Positions 1 to 10,000 are shown, numbered from the stretch's first letter. The stretch: DNA of 56,067 nt from an uncultured Eggerthellaceae bacterium (GCA_910588205.1 CAJUQK010000015.1:1-56067); one strand, 5' to 3'. Numbers and translations are program-made. The notes: a model not told the origin generated them from the letters alone.

Positions 1-366
1 TGAGAATCCCTCAAGATCTGGGTTGACACATGATAGCTGGTCTACGGATCGTGTGCCAGGTTTCCCCGGGTGAGGCATGTATGTGTGACGGGTTACCATC
101 GGGTGAACCACACCTGTCAGGTTGCCGTAGGGGCGGACCTCAGGTCCGCCCGATGCTGCACCCGGGTGAGCCATGCGTTGTAGGGGCCGATCTGGATCGG
201 CTCCCTGTGACACCCGGAACAACCCTGTACGACAGGTCACCCGGTAGGTGCCTCAATGAACATGTTGCGCGTGGTCTTCGCGCAAAGCGCGATCCGTTCG
301 GCTCCGTTGCATTCTCCGGGCTGTTGCGTTGAACCGACCGAGGTCGGTCCAACGGCAGCATCAGGT
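1..366. other. Gene-free, repeat-rich left end
   Basis: No reading frame here looks like a protein gene. The stretch holds members of the dispersed palindrome family described at 121-330, and several variants of a GGGTGARCCATGCG-like spacer (around 68, 108 and 165). It is probably intergenic repeat debris bordering the truncated gene at 367-675. Confidence 0.6.
121..330. repeat. Compound dispersed repeat, copy 1
   Basis: Two palindromes sit in tandem: GGGCGGACCT/AGGTCCGCCC at 131-151 and GCCGATC-tg-GATCGGC at 183-204. A conserved spacer separates them, and a second hairpin TTGCGCG-N7-CGCGCAA follows at 265-285. Positions 165-285 align without gaps to 31005-31125 at roughly 80% identity by eye. 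No gene is carried. It could be a REP or MITE-like non-autonomous element or a structured RNA; the function is unknown. Confidence 0.75.
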
Positions 367-675
367 TCAGGGAACGATCCAAGTTGCTTCTTCGTCAGAC
401 CAGAGGCTCTCTTGGAAGGCCACCTTCGAGATGGGACTTTCGAAGTACACATTTCCTGTGACCGTTCCACCGGGTGCAAGCTCTCTCGAATGGAGTTCGT
501 TGGTCCCTTCGGTATAGAAGGTTTGCGACCGCTGCGCTCCTCGAGGATCCTCACCGGCCCATTCGTACGGATTGAATACCTTCTTCTGGCCATTGTTCAC
601 ATAGGTGACGGTGATGCAGGTCACCTCTTCGTCCGAGTATCTCGTCGTGAGACCGCAGGCGGATCCCTCGTGCAT
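367..675 (-). pseudogene. Truncated DUF4352-like lipoprotein/secreted protein fragment
   Basis: The 102-codon frame resembles the C-terminal half of DUF4352-type immunoglobulin-like secreted proteins: a strand reading VTYVNNGQKKVFNPYEW, then the typical ending LAPGGTVTGNVYFESP near its last 30 residues. The usual signal peptide or lipobox and the first beta strands are missing. An in-frame TAG lies two codons before the first ATG, so the frame cannot extend upstream. I read it as a 5'-deleted remnant of an accessory gene next to repeats. A short expressed protein is possible but I see no ribosome binding site. The family assignment is from pattern only. Confidence 0.45.
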
Positions 676-696
676 GCGGGCCTAATCTACTGGATG

Positions 697-747
697 TACA
701 CCATACGGTGTATTTTCGTAAAACGAACGTGACGATTCGCCGTTCGT
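697..747. promoter_or_regulatory. Two inverted repeats upstream of htrA
   Basis: TACACC-N4-GGTGTA (697-712) is a perfect 6-bp inverted repeat. ACGAACG-N11-CGTTCGT (723-729/741-747) is a perfect 7-bp inverted repeat. Both lie 60-110 bp before the htrA start, with the T-rich TATTTT at 711-716 between them. They could be operator sites or leader hairpins for the stress protease gene. No matching regulator is identified. Confidence 0.4.
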
Positions 748-806
748 CGCTTGCGGATGGCGAAGCCATGGTAGGTTCTCTCCAGCATCACGAAAGGAGA
801 AGAGCT

Positions 807-2327
807 ATGACCGAGAACCCTTACGGCCAGAACCCCCCTCATCCACAAAGCGAGGGCGCAACCCCCTCAAGCTATCATGAAGCCTATGGTGTGCCACAGC
901 CCCAGGCAGCACCTCAGCCCCAGCACCCCCAGCCGAGCGCTGCTGAGGCAACCCAACCAGCCCCGCAACCGCACCACGCCCAGCATGCTCAGCAGCCCAC
1001 GCACCCTCAGGGTGTTCCGGCTCCTGCCCCGGCGCCCAAGGCTGTCCCTCAGAGCAAACCCTCTTCGGGCAAGACATTCCTCCTTGGCTTCGCAGGCGCC
1101 GCTGTGGCCTGTGTGCTCGCCTTCGGTATTGCCGGGGCGGCGGGGATGTTCAACCGACCCGCCAATGAGATCAACCTGGGCTCATCGGTGGCGGGGAGCA
1201 TCGAGGCAACGGAGGCTGAAGCCACCCTGGCGGAGGCCGTGGCAGACAAATGCCTGCCTTCCGTGGCTTCCATCAACGTCTTCGCTGAGGGAGGTGCCTC
1301 CTCCGGAGACCCCCTCTACGACTATTTCTATGGCGACAGCATGGATCAAGGAGAGACTGCTGCTGGTCTGGGCAGCGGCGTGGTGCTCTCAGCGGATGGC
1401 TATATCATCACCAATAATCATGTGGTCTCCGGCGGCTCCCGTTTCGAGGTCGTCATCGAGGGCAATACCTATGAGGCCGACCTTGTGGGAACCGATGCGA
1501 GCTCTGATGTAGCTGTGTTGAAGGCGAAGGACGTGACCGATCTCACACCCATTGAGGTGGCGGACTCCGATGCCATCAAGATCGGACAATGGGTCATGTC
1601 CATCGGCAGCCCCTTCGGGTTGGAGCAGTCAGTGGCCACAGGTATCATCTCTGCGACCAGCCGCTCTCAGATCATGGATCAATCCCAATACACCGGCCAG
1701 TCAGATGAGGTGGTCATCTATCCGAACTTGATCCAGACCGATGCAGCCATCAATCCGGGTAATTCCGGAGGTGCCCTGGTCAATGACGATGGTCAGCTCG
1801 TGGGCATCAATACGCTCATCACCAGCTATTCGGGCAACTACTCAGGCGTCGGGTTTGCCATCCCCTCCAACTATGCCATTGGTCTTGCCAAGGACATCAT
1901 CGCAGGTAAAGAACCTACCCACGCGCAGCTGGGCGTGAATCTCACCAATGTGAATGCATCCATTGCCGAGCGCTACGGTTTCTCCGCCAGTGAGGGTGCC
2001 TATGTCTCCAGTGTCGTCGAAGGCAGCAGCGCTGCAGGGGCGGGTATCGAAAAGGGCGACATCATCACCGCATTCGATGGACAGAAGGTGTCATCGGCCA
2101 GTGATCTGATGATGGACGTACGCACGAAGGCACCGGGAGATACCGTTACCATCACCGTGAACCGCGATGGGGAGACGAAGGAATTCCAGGTGACCCTGGG
2201 ATCCGACGAGGCCTCTCAAAAGGCGAAAGCGGCCCAGAAGCTGCAACAGCAGCAAGACGGTGGCTTGGGTAGCGGTTCGAACGGAGGGTCAGGAACGCTC
2301 GATCTGAACGATCTGTTCGGGAGGTAG
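807..2327 (+). CDS. htrA: HtrA/DegP-type trypsin-like serine protease with PDZ domain
   Basis: Membrane-anchored envelope protease/chaperone that degrades misfolded exported proteins. The 506-residue protein has a Pro/Gln/His-rich cytoplasmic N-terminus (about 1-90), one membrane helix (about 92-115), a trypsin-like domain and one C-terminal PDZ domain (about 370-470) followed by a Gly/Ser tail. The catalytic triad is visible: His205 in TNNHVV, Asp234 in SSDVAVLK, Ser320 in GNSGG. The ATG at 807 is chosen over an upstream ATG at 708 because GAAAGGAG lies just before it, and the upstream codons look non-protein. It is monocistronic, followed by a terminator at 2351. Inverted repeats at 697-747 may control it. 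Confidence 0.95.
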   Translation: MTENPYGQNPPHPQSEGATPSSYHEAYGVPQPQAAPQPQHPQPSAAEATQPAPQPHHAQHAQQPTHPQGVPAPAPAPKAVPQSKPSSGKTFLLGFAGAAVACVLAFGIAGAAGMFNRPANEINLGSSVAGSIEATEAEATLAEAVADKCLPSVASINVFAEGGASSGDPLYDYFYGDSMDQGETAAGLGSGVVLSADGYIITNNHVVSGGSRFEVVIEGNTYEADLVGTDASSDVAVLKAKDVTDLTPIEVADSDAIKIGQWVMSIGSPFGLEQSVATGIISATSRSQIMDQSQYTGQSDEVVIYPNLIQTDAAINPGNSGGALVNDDGQLVGINTLITSYSGNYSGVGFAIPSNYAIGLAKDIIAGKEPTHAQLGVNLTNVNASIAERYGFSASEGAYVSSVVEGSSAAGAGIEKGDIITAFDGQKVSSASDLMMDVRTKAPGDTVTITVNRDGETKEFQVTLGSDEASQKAKAAQKLQQQQDGGLGSGSNGGSGTLDLNDLFGR

Positions 2328-2350
2328 GCCACAGAAGGTCAAGCATTCGA

Positions 2351-2380
2351 AAGGCGGGCAATGCCCGCCTTTCCTCATTC
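2351..2380 (+). terminator. Rho-independent terminator after htrA
   Basis: AAGGCGGGCA-a-TGCCCGCCTT is a perfect 10-bp inverted repeat followed by TCCTCATTCTT. It lies 24 bp after the htrA stop and separates it from the pyrH operon. Confidence 0.85.
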
Positions 2381-2417
2381 TTAGGGTCTGCCCACATGCC
2401 ACCTTCGTGCATTCGGG

Positions 2418-2423
2418 TATCAT
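2418..2423 (+). promoter_or_regulatory. Candidate -10 element of the pyrH operon
   Basis: TATCAT lies 43 bp before the pyrH start and just after the htrA terminator, where the operon promoter should be. The same hexamer precedes the NlpC/P60 gene (54797). No clear -35 is seen. Confidence 0.45.
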
Positions 2424-2466
2424 GTATCCGTTCATAGAGACCTAGGGCGAGAGGACGATACAGGTC

Positions 2467-3204
2467 ATGTCTGACGGATACGAATACGATCGCGTGCTCC
2501 TCAAGCTTTCCGGTGAGGCGCTTGCAGGGGATCTGGGTTACGGCATCGATCCGAAAGTGGTAGATGACTTGGCCGAGCAGATCGCAGAGATCGTCGAAGA
2601 CGGGGTGCAGCTGGCCGTCGTCGTGGGCGGCGGCAATATCTTTCGCGGCCTTTCCGGATCAGCCGAAGGCATGGATCGCGCTCAGGCTGACTACATCGGC
2701 ATGTTGGCTACGGTCATGAATGCGTTGGCCCTCCAAGATGCCTTCGAGCGCCATGGGGTGTTCTCGCGGGTGCAGAGCGCCATCAACATGCAAGAGGTCA
2801 GCGAACCCTACATCCGCCGCCGGGCAGTGCGCCATCTGGAGAAGGGTCGTGTGGTCATCTTGGCGGCAGGCACCGGCAATCCTTATTTCACTACCGATAC
2901 CACCGCAGCGCTGCGAGCTTGCGAACTGGATGTGGATTGCCTGATGAAGGCTACGAAGGTGGATGGCGTCTACGACTCGGATCCGAAGCAGAACGAAGAT
3001 GCGAGGCGCTACGATACCATCACCTATATGGAGGTCTTGAGCCAAGGGCTCAACGTCATGGATGCCACAGCAACCTCACTGTGCATGGATAATGACATCC
3101 CCATGATCGTGTTCGACCTCACCCAGCGCGGCAACATCAAGCGTGCCCTCAAGGGAGAGGATATCGGAACCGTGGTGTATTCGGATGGCATGGGTGATCA
3201 GTGA
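2467..3204 (+). CDS. pyrH: UMP kinase
   Basis: Phosphorylates UMP to UDP with ATP, a cytosolic step of pyrimidine nucleotide synthesis. At 245 residues it has the usual length of the bacterial amino-acid-kinase-fold enzyme. It opens with LLKLSGEAL, has the glycine-rich VVVGGGNIFRG segment near residue 60, and the TDTTAALRACEL segment that binds nucleotide. It is the first gene of the conserved pyrH-frr-uppS-cdsA-dxr series. The ATG at 2467 follows a purine-rich stretch (GAGAGGACGATACAGGTC). Nothing unusual. Confidence 0.97.
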   Translation: MSDGYEYDRVLLKLSGEALAGDLGYGIDPKVVDDLAEQIAEIVEDGVQLAVVVGGGNIFRGLSGSAEGMDRAQADYIGMLATVMNALALQDAFERHGVFSRVQSAINMQEVSEPYIRRRAVRHLEKGRVVILAAGTGNPYFTTDTTAALRACELDVDCLMKATKVDGVYDSDPKQNEDARRYDTITYMEVLSQGLNVMDATATSLCMDNDIPMIVFDLTQRGNIKRALKGEDIGTVVYSDGMGDQ

Positions 3205-3288
3205 TCCACGCCCCCGCTGCAGGAGATAGGCTAAGAGAGCCCAGGCGAATAAACCTCGGTGCTCATTTCGAGAAAGGTGGTCCCAAGC

Positions 3289-3852
3289 ATGGCAGACGTA
3301 GATGAGATCTTGCTGAAGGTGGAAGAGCGCATGGATCGCTCTCTGTCCGCGCTCCATGACAATTTCGCGAGCGTGCGCACAGGGCGAGCGAACGCGATGG
3401 TGCTCGATCGCATCACCGTTGACTACTATGGCACTCCCACGCCGGTGAACCAGATGGCTGGCATCAAGAGCCCGGATGCCCATCTTCTGGTGATCGAGCC
3501 TTGGGACAAGTCCGCTCTGAAGGATATCGAACGCGCCATCCTCGAGAGCGATCTGGGCGTTACGCCGAACAACGACGGGTCTGTCATCCGTCTGCCTTTC
3601 CCCGCCCTCACCGAGGAGCGTCGCCGTGAACTTGCGAAGATGTGCAGCAAGTATGCGGAGGAGTGCCGCGTGGCCATTCGCAATGCGCGCCGTGATGGCA
3701 ACGCAGACATAGAGAAGGCTCAGAAGAACGACGGTCTGCCTGAAGATGAGGCCCGCAGGGCCGAAGAGCAGGTCCAGAAGATGACCGATGCTCACATCGC
3801 TTCGGTGGATGAGGCATTGAAGAAGAAGGAAGCAGATATCATGGAGGTCTAG
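3289..3852 (+). CDS. frr: Ribosome recycling factor
   Basis: Splits post-termination ribosomes together with EF-G. The 187-residue protein is the standard length. It contains the family hallmarks SVRTGRANAMVLDRI, YYGTPTPVNQ and the long C-terminal coiled-coil hairpin (EERRRELAKM onwards). The ATG at 3289 is selected because GAAAGGTGG precedes it and the protein then begins MADVDEILLKVEERMD, as in relatives; an in-frame start at 3259 adds ten unrelated residues. It lies 84 bp after pyrH in the same operon. Confidence 0.96.
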   Translation: MADVDEILLKVEERMDRSLSALHDNFASVRTGRANAMVLDRITVDYYGTPTPVNQMAGIKSPDAHLLVIEPWDKSALKDIERAILESDLGVTPNNDGSVIRLPFPALTEERRRELAKMCSKYAEECRVAIRNARRDGNADIEKAQKNDGLPEDEARRAEEQVQKMTDAHIASVDEALKKKEADIMEV

Positions 3853-3882
3853 GGCATCTGCTCATCGCGATCGCATATAAGG

Positions 3883-4656
3883 TTGAATAAAGGATCAGAA
3901 GACATATTCCCGAACCCGCCTCAAGGTCTCCGTCCTGAGGCGCTTGATCATGCACGTACCCCTCAGCACATCGCCGTCATCATGGATGGGAATGGCCGGT
4001 GGGCGAAGAAGCGCATGATGAATCGTTTGCGCGGCCACAGGGCGGGCATCGAAGCCGTACGGGAGACCATTCGCACAGCCTCTGACCTGGGTGTGAGATA
4101 CCTCACCATCTATTCGTTCTCCACAGAGAATTGGAAGCGTCCAGAAGATGAGGTGGATGGGCTCATGGAGCTCTTCGCCCAGACGATGTTGGCGGAAGTG
4201 GATGCCCTGGACGAAGAGGGCGTGCGCGTCATGACCATCGGTGACATGACAGCGCTGCCGGATGCCACGCGTCAGGCCTTCGAGGAGGCGTGGGAGCGAA
4301 CCCGCGGCAACGATGGCATGACGCTGGTGGTCGCAGTGAACTACGGGAGTCGGAATGAGATCGTCCGTGCTGCGCGGCTGCTCGCTCAAGAGGCATCGTC
4401 TGGCGGAAGCGCCTTCGACCTTGACGGCATCGATGAGTCCACCTTCGCTCAAAAGCTCTACACCGCTGATGTGCCTGATCCTGAGCTCATCATCCGTACC
4501 AGTGGAGAGATGCGTCTCTCTAACTTCCTCTTATGGCAAGCTGCCTATGCTGAGTTCATCTGCACTGACGTTCTCTGGCCCGACTTCGATCGTTATGAGC
4601 TTTTGCGGTGCCTGCTTGAGTATCAGGATAGGGACAGACGGTTCGGCGGCCTCTGA
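3883..4656 (+). CDS. uppS: Undecaprenyl diphosphate synthase (isoprenyl transferase)
   Basis: Makes the C55 lipid carrier for cell-wall synthesis from FPP and IPP. The cis-prenyltransferase signature MDGNGRWAKKR (catalytic Asp35) and the C-terminal RTSGEMRLSNFLLWQ are both present. About 257 residues, close to the usual 250. The start is uncertain: the TTG at 3883 has only AAGG directly abutting it, and no better codon with a good ribosome binding site lies before the conserved QHIAVIMDGNGRW. Its TGA overlaps the next ATG (TGATG), implying translational coupling to cdsA. Confidence 0.94.
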   Translation: MNKGSEDIFPNPPQGLRPEALDHARTPQHIAVIMDGNGRWAKKRMMNRLRGHRAGIEAVRETIRTASDLGVRYLTIYSFSTENWKRPEDEVDGLMELFAQTMLAEVDALDEEGVRVMTIGDMTALPDATRQAFEEAWERTRGNDGMTLVVAVNYGSRNEIVRAARLLAQEASSGGSAFDLDGIDESTFAQKLYTADVPDPELIIRTSGEMRLSNFLLWQAAYAEFICTDVLWPDFDRYELLRCLLEYQDRDRRFGGL

Positions 4657-5894
4657 TGGATGCGGAACTCGATCTGACCAAAGGCACCGAAGAGCTTTCC
4701 CCTCGGACGTTCTGCAGCGCAGATGAGATCCTCACCCTTGAGGATGTGCTGCAATGTGGCCTGACCGACAGGCAGATGGCTGCTCGTCGACGGCTTCATC
4801 AGCAGACGACCCTCTTGATCCAGCAGGAACGCGCTCGGCGCGATCAAGGAACGGATGAGATGCTCACAGCCTCAGATTTCCTCGAGAGGGAAGTGGGCCG
4901 TGAGCCGGAACTGGTCTATTCGCCGGAAGACGCTCCTGATGGGCCTCCCTGGCGATATGAACCCACGCCAGATCAGCGTGCCAAACGAGCGGAGCGCAAG
5001 GAGAAGCGAGCGCAGACACGGGACCGTATCAAGACGAGCGCCATCAAGAAGGCCCCAGAGAAGCTGAAGAACCCCTCTGATCTCCAGGTGCGGTTCAGAA
5101 CGGGGCTGATCTATACGCTCGTGACCATTGGCTGTCTTCTGGTGGGGGATATCCCCACCATGATCTATCTCATGGTGGTGGCAGGTATCTGTGCCGGCGA
5201 GTTCTTCTATATGCTCCGCTCTGATGCGAAGCTGCCCAACGAGGCTATCGGCATCACGGGAGCGGTGCTCTACATCCCCGCAATGTACTTCTGGGGGCTG
5301 GCTGGGGCTATGGTGGTGACCATCATCACGCTGCTGGCCCTGCTCATCTGGTATGTGTTCTGGCTGCGTGCTCGGGTCCCAGATGTGGGTGTGAGCCTGT
5401 TCGGGGCAGCCTATACGGGTCTGCTCCTGTGCGGATTGGTGGTCATCCGTCACGCGCTCGGAGACCCCTGGGGAGGGGTGGCACTGCTCACGCTGTTCCT
5501 CAGCGTGTGGGCCAATGACGCCTTCGCCTATCTGATCGGCCGCAAGTTCGGTCGGCATAAGCTGGCGCCTCGCACGAGTCCCAAGAAGAGCTGGGAGGGA
5601 TTCTTTGCAGGGCTTTTGGGGTCGTGCGCGTTTTGGGTGGTCTTGATGTTCATCCCCGGTATCCAGATGGCCCTTTGGCAGGCTGTCCTCTTCGGTGCCC
5701 TATGTGGGATGATGGAGGTCTTGGGCGATCTAGCAGAGAGTCGCATCAAGCGTAATTCCGGTTTCAAGGATTCCGGCACCATGATGCCGGGTCACGGTGG
5801 CTTGTTGGACAGATGTGATTCCCTCTTCCTGGCATCCATCACTGCTGCCATCTTGTTGCTCCTAGGAGGTTGCATACCCTATGGTGTTCTCTGA
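4656..5894 (+). CDS. cdsA: Phosphatidate cytidylyltransferase with a long hydrophilic N-terminal extension
   Basis: Converts phosphatidic acid and CTP to CDP-diacylglycerol in the membrane. The last 265 or so residues are the multi-spanning CdsA domain, ending in the family signature around SRIKRNSGFKDSG and PGHGGLLDRCDS. The first 140 or so residues are charged and soluble (rich in Arg, Lys, Glu) and are not part of the usual enzyme, which is about 270-280 residues long. The start overlaps the uppS stop codon. The downstream gene dxr begins 14 bp inside this gene. The extension could be regulatory or a protein-binding region; I recognise no domain in it. Confidence 0.9.
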   Translation: MDAELDLTKGTEELSPRTFCSADEILTLEDVLQCGLTDRQMAARRRLHQQTTLLIQQERARRDQGTDEMLTASDFLEREVGREPELVYSPEDAPDGPPWRYEPTPDQRAKRAERKEKRAQTRDRIKTSAIKKAPEKLKNPSDLQVRFRTGLIYTLVTIGCLLVGDIPTMIYLMVVAGICAGEFFYMLRSDAKLPNEAIGITGAVLYIPAMYFWGLAGAMVVTIITLLALLIWYVFWLRARVPDVGVSLFGAAYTGLLLCGLVVIRHALGDPWGGVALLTLFLSVWANDAFAYLIGRKFGRHKLAPRTSPKKSWEGFFAGLLGSCAFWVVLMFIPGIQMALWQAVLFGALCGMMEVLGDLAESRIKRNSGFKDSGTMMPGHGGLLDRCDSLFLASITAAILLLLGGCIPYGVL

Positions 5895-6999
5895 TGGTTC
5901 TGACGACCGCGCGAAGCGCATCGTCGTTCTCGGATCAACCGGCTCTATAGGCAGGCAGACACTGGATGTTTGTCGAATGCATCCGGATAAGCTCCAGGTG
6001 GTGGGGCTCTCCTGTCATTCCAATATCCGTCTCATGGAAGAGCAGGCCCAGGAGTTCCAGGTGCAAGCGAGCGCTGTGGGGGCTCAGGAGGCCCTCTCCC
6101 TCCTTGAGCGAGATGATGTGGATGTGGTGGTCAATGCCTTGGTGGGGGCGGCAGGTTTGGCAGCCAGTCTCAAGGCGCTTGAGAGCGGGCGCGTGCTGGC
6201 ACTGGCGAACAAGGAATCGTTGGTGGTGGGGGGAGACCTCATCATGCCGATGGCTCAGGAGCCGGGTATCCTCATGCCCATTGATTCTGAGCATGGTGCC
6301 ATCTATCAATGCTTGGTGGGGGAGGATGCTGCTCGGGTGAGCCGCCTGTGGGTGACCGCTTCAGGAGGTCCGTTCCGGGGCAAGACCCAAGAAGAGCTCG
6401 CGTATGTTACGGCAGCCGACGCTCTGGCGCACCCCACCTGGAACATGGGACGTAAGATAACCATCGATTCATCCACGCTGATGAATAAAGGGCTCGAGGT
6501 CATCGAAGCCCATCACCTCTTCCAGATGCCCTATGATCGCATAGAGGTGCTCGTCCAGCCTCAGAGCGCCATCCATTCCATGGTGGAATTCACCGATGGA
6601 TCCGTCAAGGCGCATTTAGGGGCTACGGATATGCGTATCCCCATCCAGTACGCTTTGAGCTGGCCCGACCGATGGCCTTCTCCGGCTGAAGCGGTGGATT
6701 TCCGCACCATGGGCTCGTTGGACTTGGCCGCCCCTGATCTGGAGCGCTTTCCCTGCCTAAGCCTTGCCATCCAAGCGGGTACGAGGGGAGGGACACTGCC
6801 CTGTGCCATGAACGCAGCCAATGAGGTGGCCGTGGCGGCCTTTCTCGAAGGGGCTTGCGGCTTCTTGGATATCCCTGCCTGTGTTCAGCACGTGATGGAG
6901 TCTCATGATGCGGTTCCCGTTCAGGGTTTCGAGCAACTCGTGGAAGCAGATGAGGATTCCCGGAGGAGAGCTGAAGCGTTCCTCCGGGTCAAGCGGTGA
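5881..6999 (+). CDS. dxr: 1-deoxy-D-xylulose 5-phosphate reductoisomerase
   Basis: Second enzyme of the MEP isoprenoid pathway; rearranges and reduces DXP to MEP with NADPH. At 372 residues it is slightly shorter than the usual 390-400. Visible motifs are the NADPH site LGSTGSIGRQTL, the metal-binding MPIDSEHGAIYQ, and the substrate loop SSTLMNKGLEVIEAHHLF. A good ribosome binding site (CTAGGAGG) precedes the ATG, inside the cdsA 3' end. It partners with ispG 6 kb downstream. An opposite-strand surface-protein gene separates it from rseP, its normal neighbour. Confidence 0.96.
   Translation: MVFSDGSDDRAKRIVVLGSTGSIGRQTLDVCRMHPDKLQVVGLSCHSNIRLMEEQAQEFQVQASAVGAQEALSLLERDDVDVVVNALVGAAGLAASLKALESGRVLALANKESLVVGGDLIMPMAQEPGILMPIDSEHGAIYQCLVGEDAARVSRLWVTASGGPFRGKTQEELAYVTAADALAHPTWNMGRKITIDSSTLMNKGLEVIEAHHLFQMPYDRIEVLVQPQSAIHSMVEFTDGSVKAHLGATDMRIPIQYALSWPDRWPSPAEAVDFRTMGSLDLAAPDLERFPCLSLAIQAGTRGGTLPCAMNAANEVAVAAFLEGACGFLDIPACVQHVMESHDAVPVQGFEQLVEADEDSRRRAEAFLRVKR
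6959..6988. other. Stem-loop in the dxr 3' end near a convergent junction
   Basis: CCCGGAGGA-N12-TCCTCCGGG is a perfect 9-bp inverted repeat in the last dxr codons, 11 bp before the stop and next to the convergent end of the surface-protein gene. No T-run follows on either strand, so an intrinsic terminator is only a possibility. No other terminator is visible at this junction. Confidence 0.3.
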
Positions 7000-7009
7000 T
7001 CCTCGATGT

Positions 7010-10000
7010 TCACAACTGGAGGTGGGCATCGCGCCTTCTCATGAGGTGAAGGTGCTTTCGAAAGAGAAGTGCCCCACCGAAGGCGACTGCGGCCATCAGC
7101 GTGAACAGTCCGAGAGGTGCTCTATCCCCGGTTTGAGGCAGCTTCCCACCCGAACTCCTTTCCAGGGACGGTGGTTCTGGTTCTTGATCGTCTTCGACCC
7201 AGACCGTCTGGCTCTCTGCAGCGGGATCTTCATGGGCTGCTATGATGCGACCTTCGCAGGTGAGGCGCTCGAAAGCCACTAATCTTGCTCCTTGGAGGTC
7301 CTGGGTGTCCACCTCGAAGTCGACGAAGATGCTGCCTTCGGATGTGCTGGGCACGAAGGTGTGCGATCCGGTGACCTTATTGCCTGAATCATCGAGAAGG
7401 GGAGCGGCAGAGATCGTTCCCTCGTGCTCGTCGGTCACTACCATGAGGGTGCCGAAGGCGGTATAGGTCTTGCCTACCTCCAAGGCTTCGTAGAGGATCT
7501 CATCGGTCACGACGATCTGGCTATCTGGAGGACAGGTGGCCTCCCCACTGCGCGCCTCGAAGGCATGGGTCCTTATTCGGGGCGTGCGCAGGGTGAGCGT
7601 TTGGGCATCGTTGGTCGGATCCTCGTGGACGACCACAGCGCGTCCATCCTTGAAGAGGGTCTCATAGACAACGAGGTCTGTGCCGTCTTCTAGCGAGGAT
7701 GCATCAAGGGTGAAGGAGACATCGGTGCGGCCGGTGTGCGATGTAGGCGTGAAGGCCACAGAGCAGGTGAGCGGTTCACTCTCCTCGTTTTGCACAGGCT
7801 GGGCGGAGACGGTGCCGTCCTCTTGGTTCGTCTTCTTCATGAGGGTTCCCTGAAGGATGTATTCCACCCCTTCCTGCAATCCGCTGTAGTTCACAGCGTC
7901 CTCTATGGTCAGGACATCTCCTGAGATCACCTCCTTCGTTCCGGTGACAGAGTCGGTGGCGTAGGTGCCGATCCTCGGCTCGATCACGCCCAGGCTCTGG
8001 CCGGCATCGGAGAGCTCCTCGTGGCGGGCGATCACCTCATCGGTGGCTCCATCGGTCACGGTCTCGAAGCAGACGATCCGCCTTCCACCTAGAGTAGTGG
8101 CATCGAAGGTGAACGATACCTCACAGCTGCCTGAAGAGGCTACAGGTGCATGGGTGATGCTTGTCGTGACAGGAGAGCCGTCAGCTCCTATAAGGGCCTC
8201 TCCGCTCTCGGCATCCATCAGGCGCCCCGTGAAGCGATACTCGTGGCCAGGAGTCAGGTTGCAGTAGTCTATTCTGTCGGTGATCGTGACCTCCGGGTCA
8301 GGAAAGAGGTGCTTGGAGGCGTCAGCGGCATTGGTGGCATAGGTGGTGACGGCCGGGGGTGGTGTGACACGGTCCTCCAGGTCTCCCAAAGGAATGCTGA
8401 GGCCATGGGCGGTCACCTTGATGCCATCCAGCTCGATCAGGTCATAGCCTGCATTGGAAGTGCTCCGGAGCTCAGTCAGTCGGTAGGTGTCGAAGGGGAG
8501 CGCGCCTAAGGAGTCATCGGGTGTGGTGATGTCCCCTTCGGTGGTGAGACCGAACCAGCAGCCAGCATCCAGATCTAGGGTATCAGCTTCTATGGGTTGT
8601 GGGCTCTCCTCTCCTTCGATGTTAGCTAGCACAAGGTCGTTCCCGTTGGTGGCGATGGTATGGGGCTTCCAGGCTGCTGCCGTGTTCACAATGCCGTTCT
8701 CATCGCTTACCAGCACATGGCGCTCGCCGGTGGTCTTGGATTCCAGCAGGAAGGGAATGCGGCCAAGACGGCTCTGGTCTGTGGCAAGGATCTTTCGGAA
8801 GTCCAGGTCTCCACGCTTGACCTGATCAAGGGCTGCTTCTTCCTGAGCGAAGGTGACGATCACCCCTGCTTCACGTATCTGGAACGAGCGCTCTTGGGTG
8901 TCGCTGGCCAGATAGCCCTCGCCTGCTGCTGTCTCCTTTAAGCTATAGGTTCCGTAGGGTAGGGCATCGGCGGCAGTCTGGGCGCTGCCACCCTCAGCGG
9001 TGATGGTCATCACCACCTCTTCTGGTTCGTACATGACTCCGTTGACGGAGACGGCATGGGTGCTCTTGTTGGTGATGGCGAACGTCGTGCCGTCGAGGGA
9101 GGCGCTTCCCAAGGGAGACTGCAAGAGGCTTTCGATATCACGTTTCTCGATCAGCACCCCGCCCCGCAGGATCTCTTCTGAGACGGTGGTGGTCTGGGTG
9201 AAGGGGATGGTAGCCTCAAGTCCGCTTGAGGGGAGCGGTATGATGAAGATCTGGCTATCCAAGTGGTACCCCTCAGGGGCGCTGACCTCTTGGATGGTCA
9301 AAGTGCCCAACGGCAGGCAGGCATCTCCCGAAGCCGTGCGGTAGAGGTCATCGCCGCTCACCCAGTGCGCCTCGTCGAGGAAGAGGCAACCTGTCTCGTC
9401 GGTGGCGAAGACCCACGTGCGCAGAGGAGTGGCAGGCAGCTTGTCCGCATCGGTGGTCACGGTGCCGAAGTGCTTCACGCGGAACTGGGCTCCTTCTAAG
9501 GTGCCGTCTCCCTGAGGTGTGCTGTTCGCTGTTACGGAATCTACCTTGCGCACCAGGAGGCCCGGTCCATAGCTTTGGGGCGCATCAGAGGCGTTTGCCT
9601 CTGCGGTCTTGCCCTTTTGTACCTGCACGGGTATCACCTTCGCATCCCAGGCGAAACCGCGATCCTGCAACGAAGCGGCATTCTCACGCAGATGGTACGT
9701 ACCCTCCTTTAACTTCTTGGACAGACCGCGACCTTGGCTATCCAAGGTGATCGAGCAGACATAGGAGGTGCAATTCGGGTCCGAGAAGACGTCATAGACG
9801 ATGCCCTCGAAGCTGTAGCTCCCATTGCCTTGGGTGATGGTGAGGTCGGCGGAGGTCTTCGTCAGCTGGATGTCTCCCGAGGCTTGGATCTCGAACTTAT
9901 AGATGCCCACCCCGGGTTGATTCGCCACGGATGGTCCCACGAAGCCCAGCACGACATAGGGGCGTGCTGCCTCTTGGTTCACCTCTAGCACCCTGAGCGC

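Noticed and set aside
30..732. Several overlapping open frames across the left end (plus strand)
   Set aside because: They have no ribosome binding sites, run across palindromic repeats and show low-complexity, protein-unlike composition.
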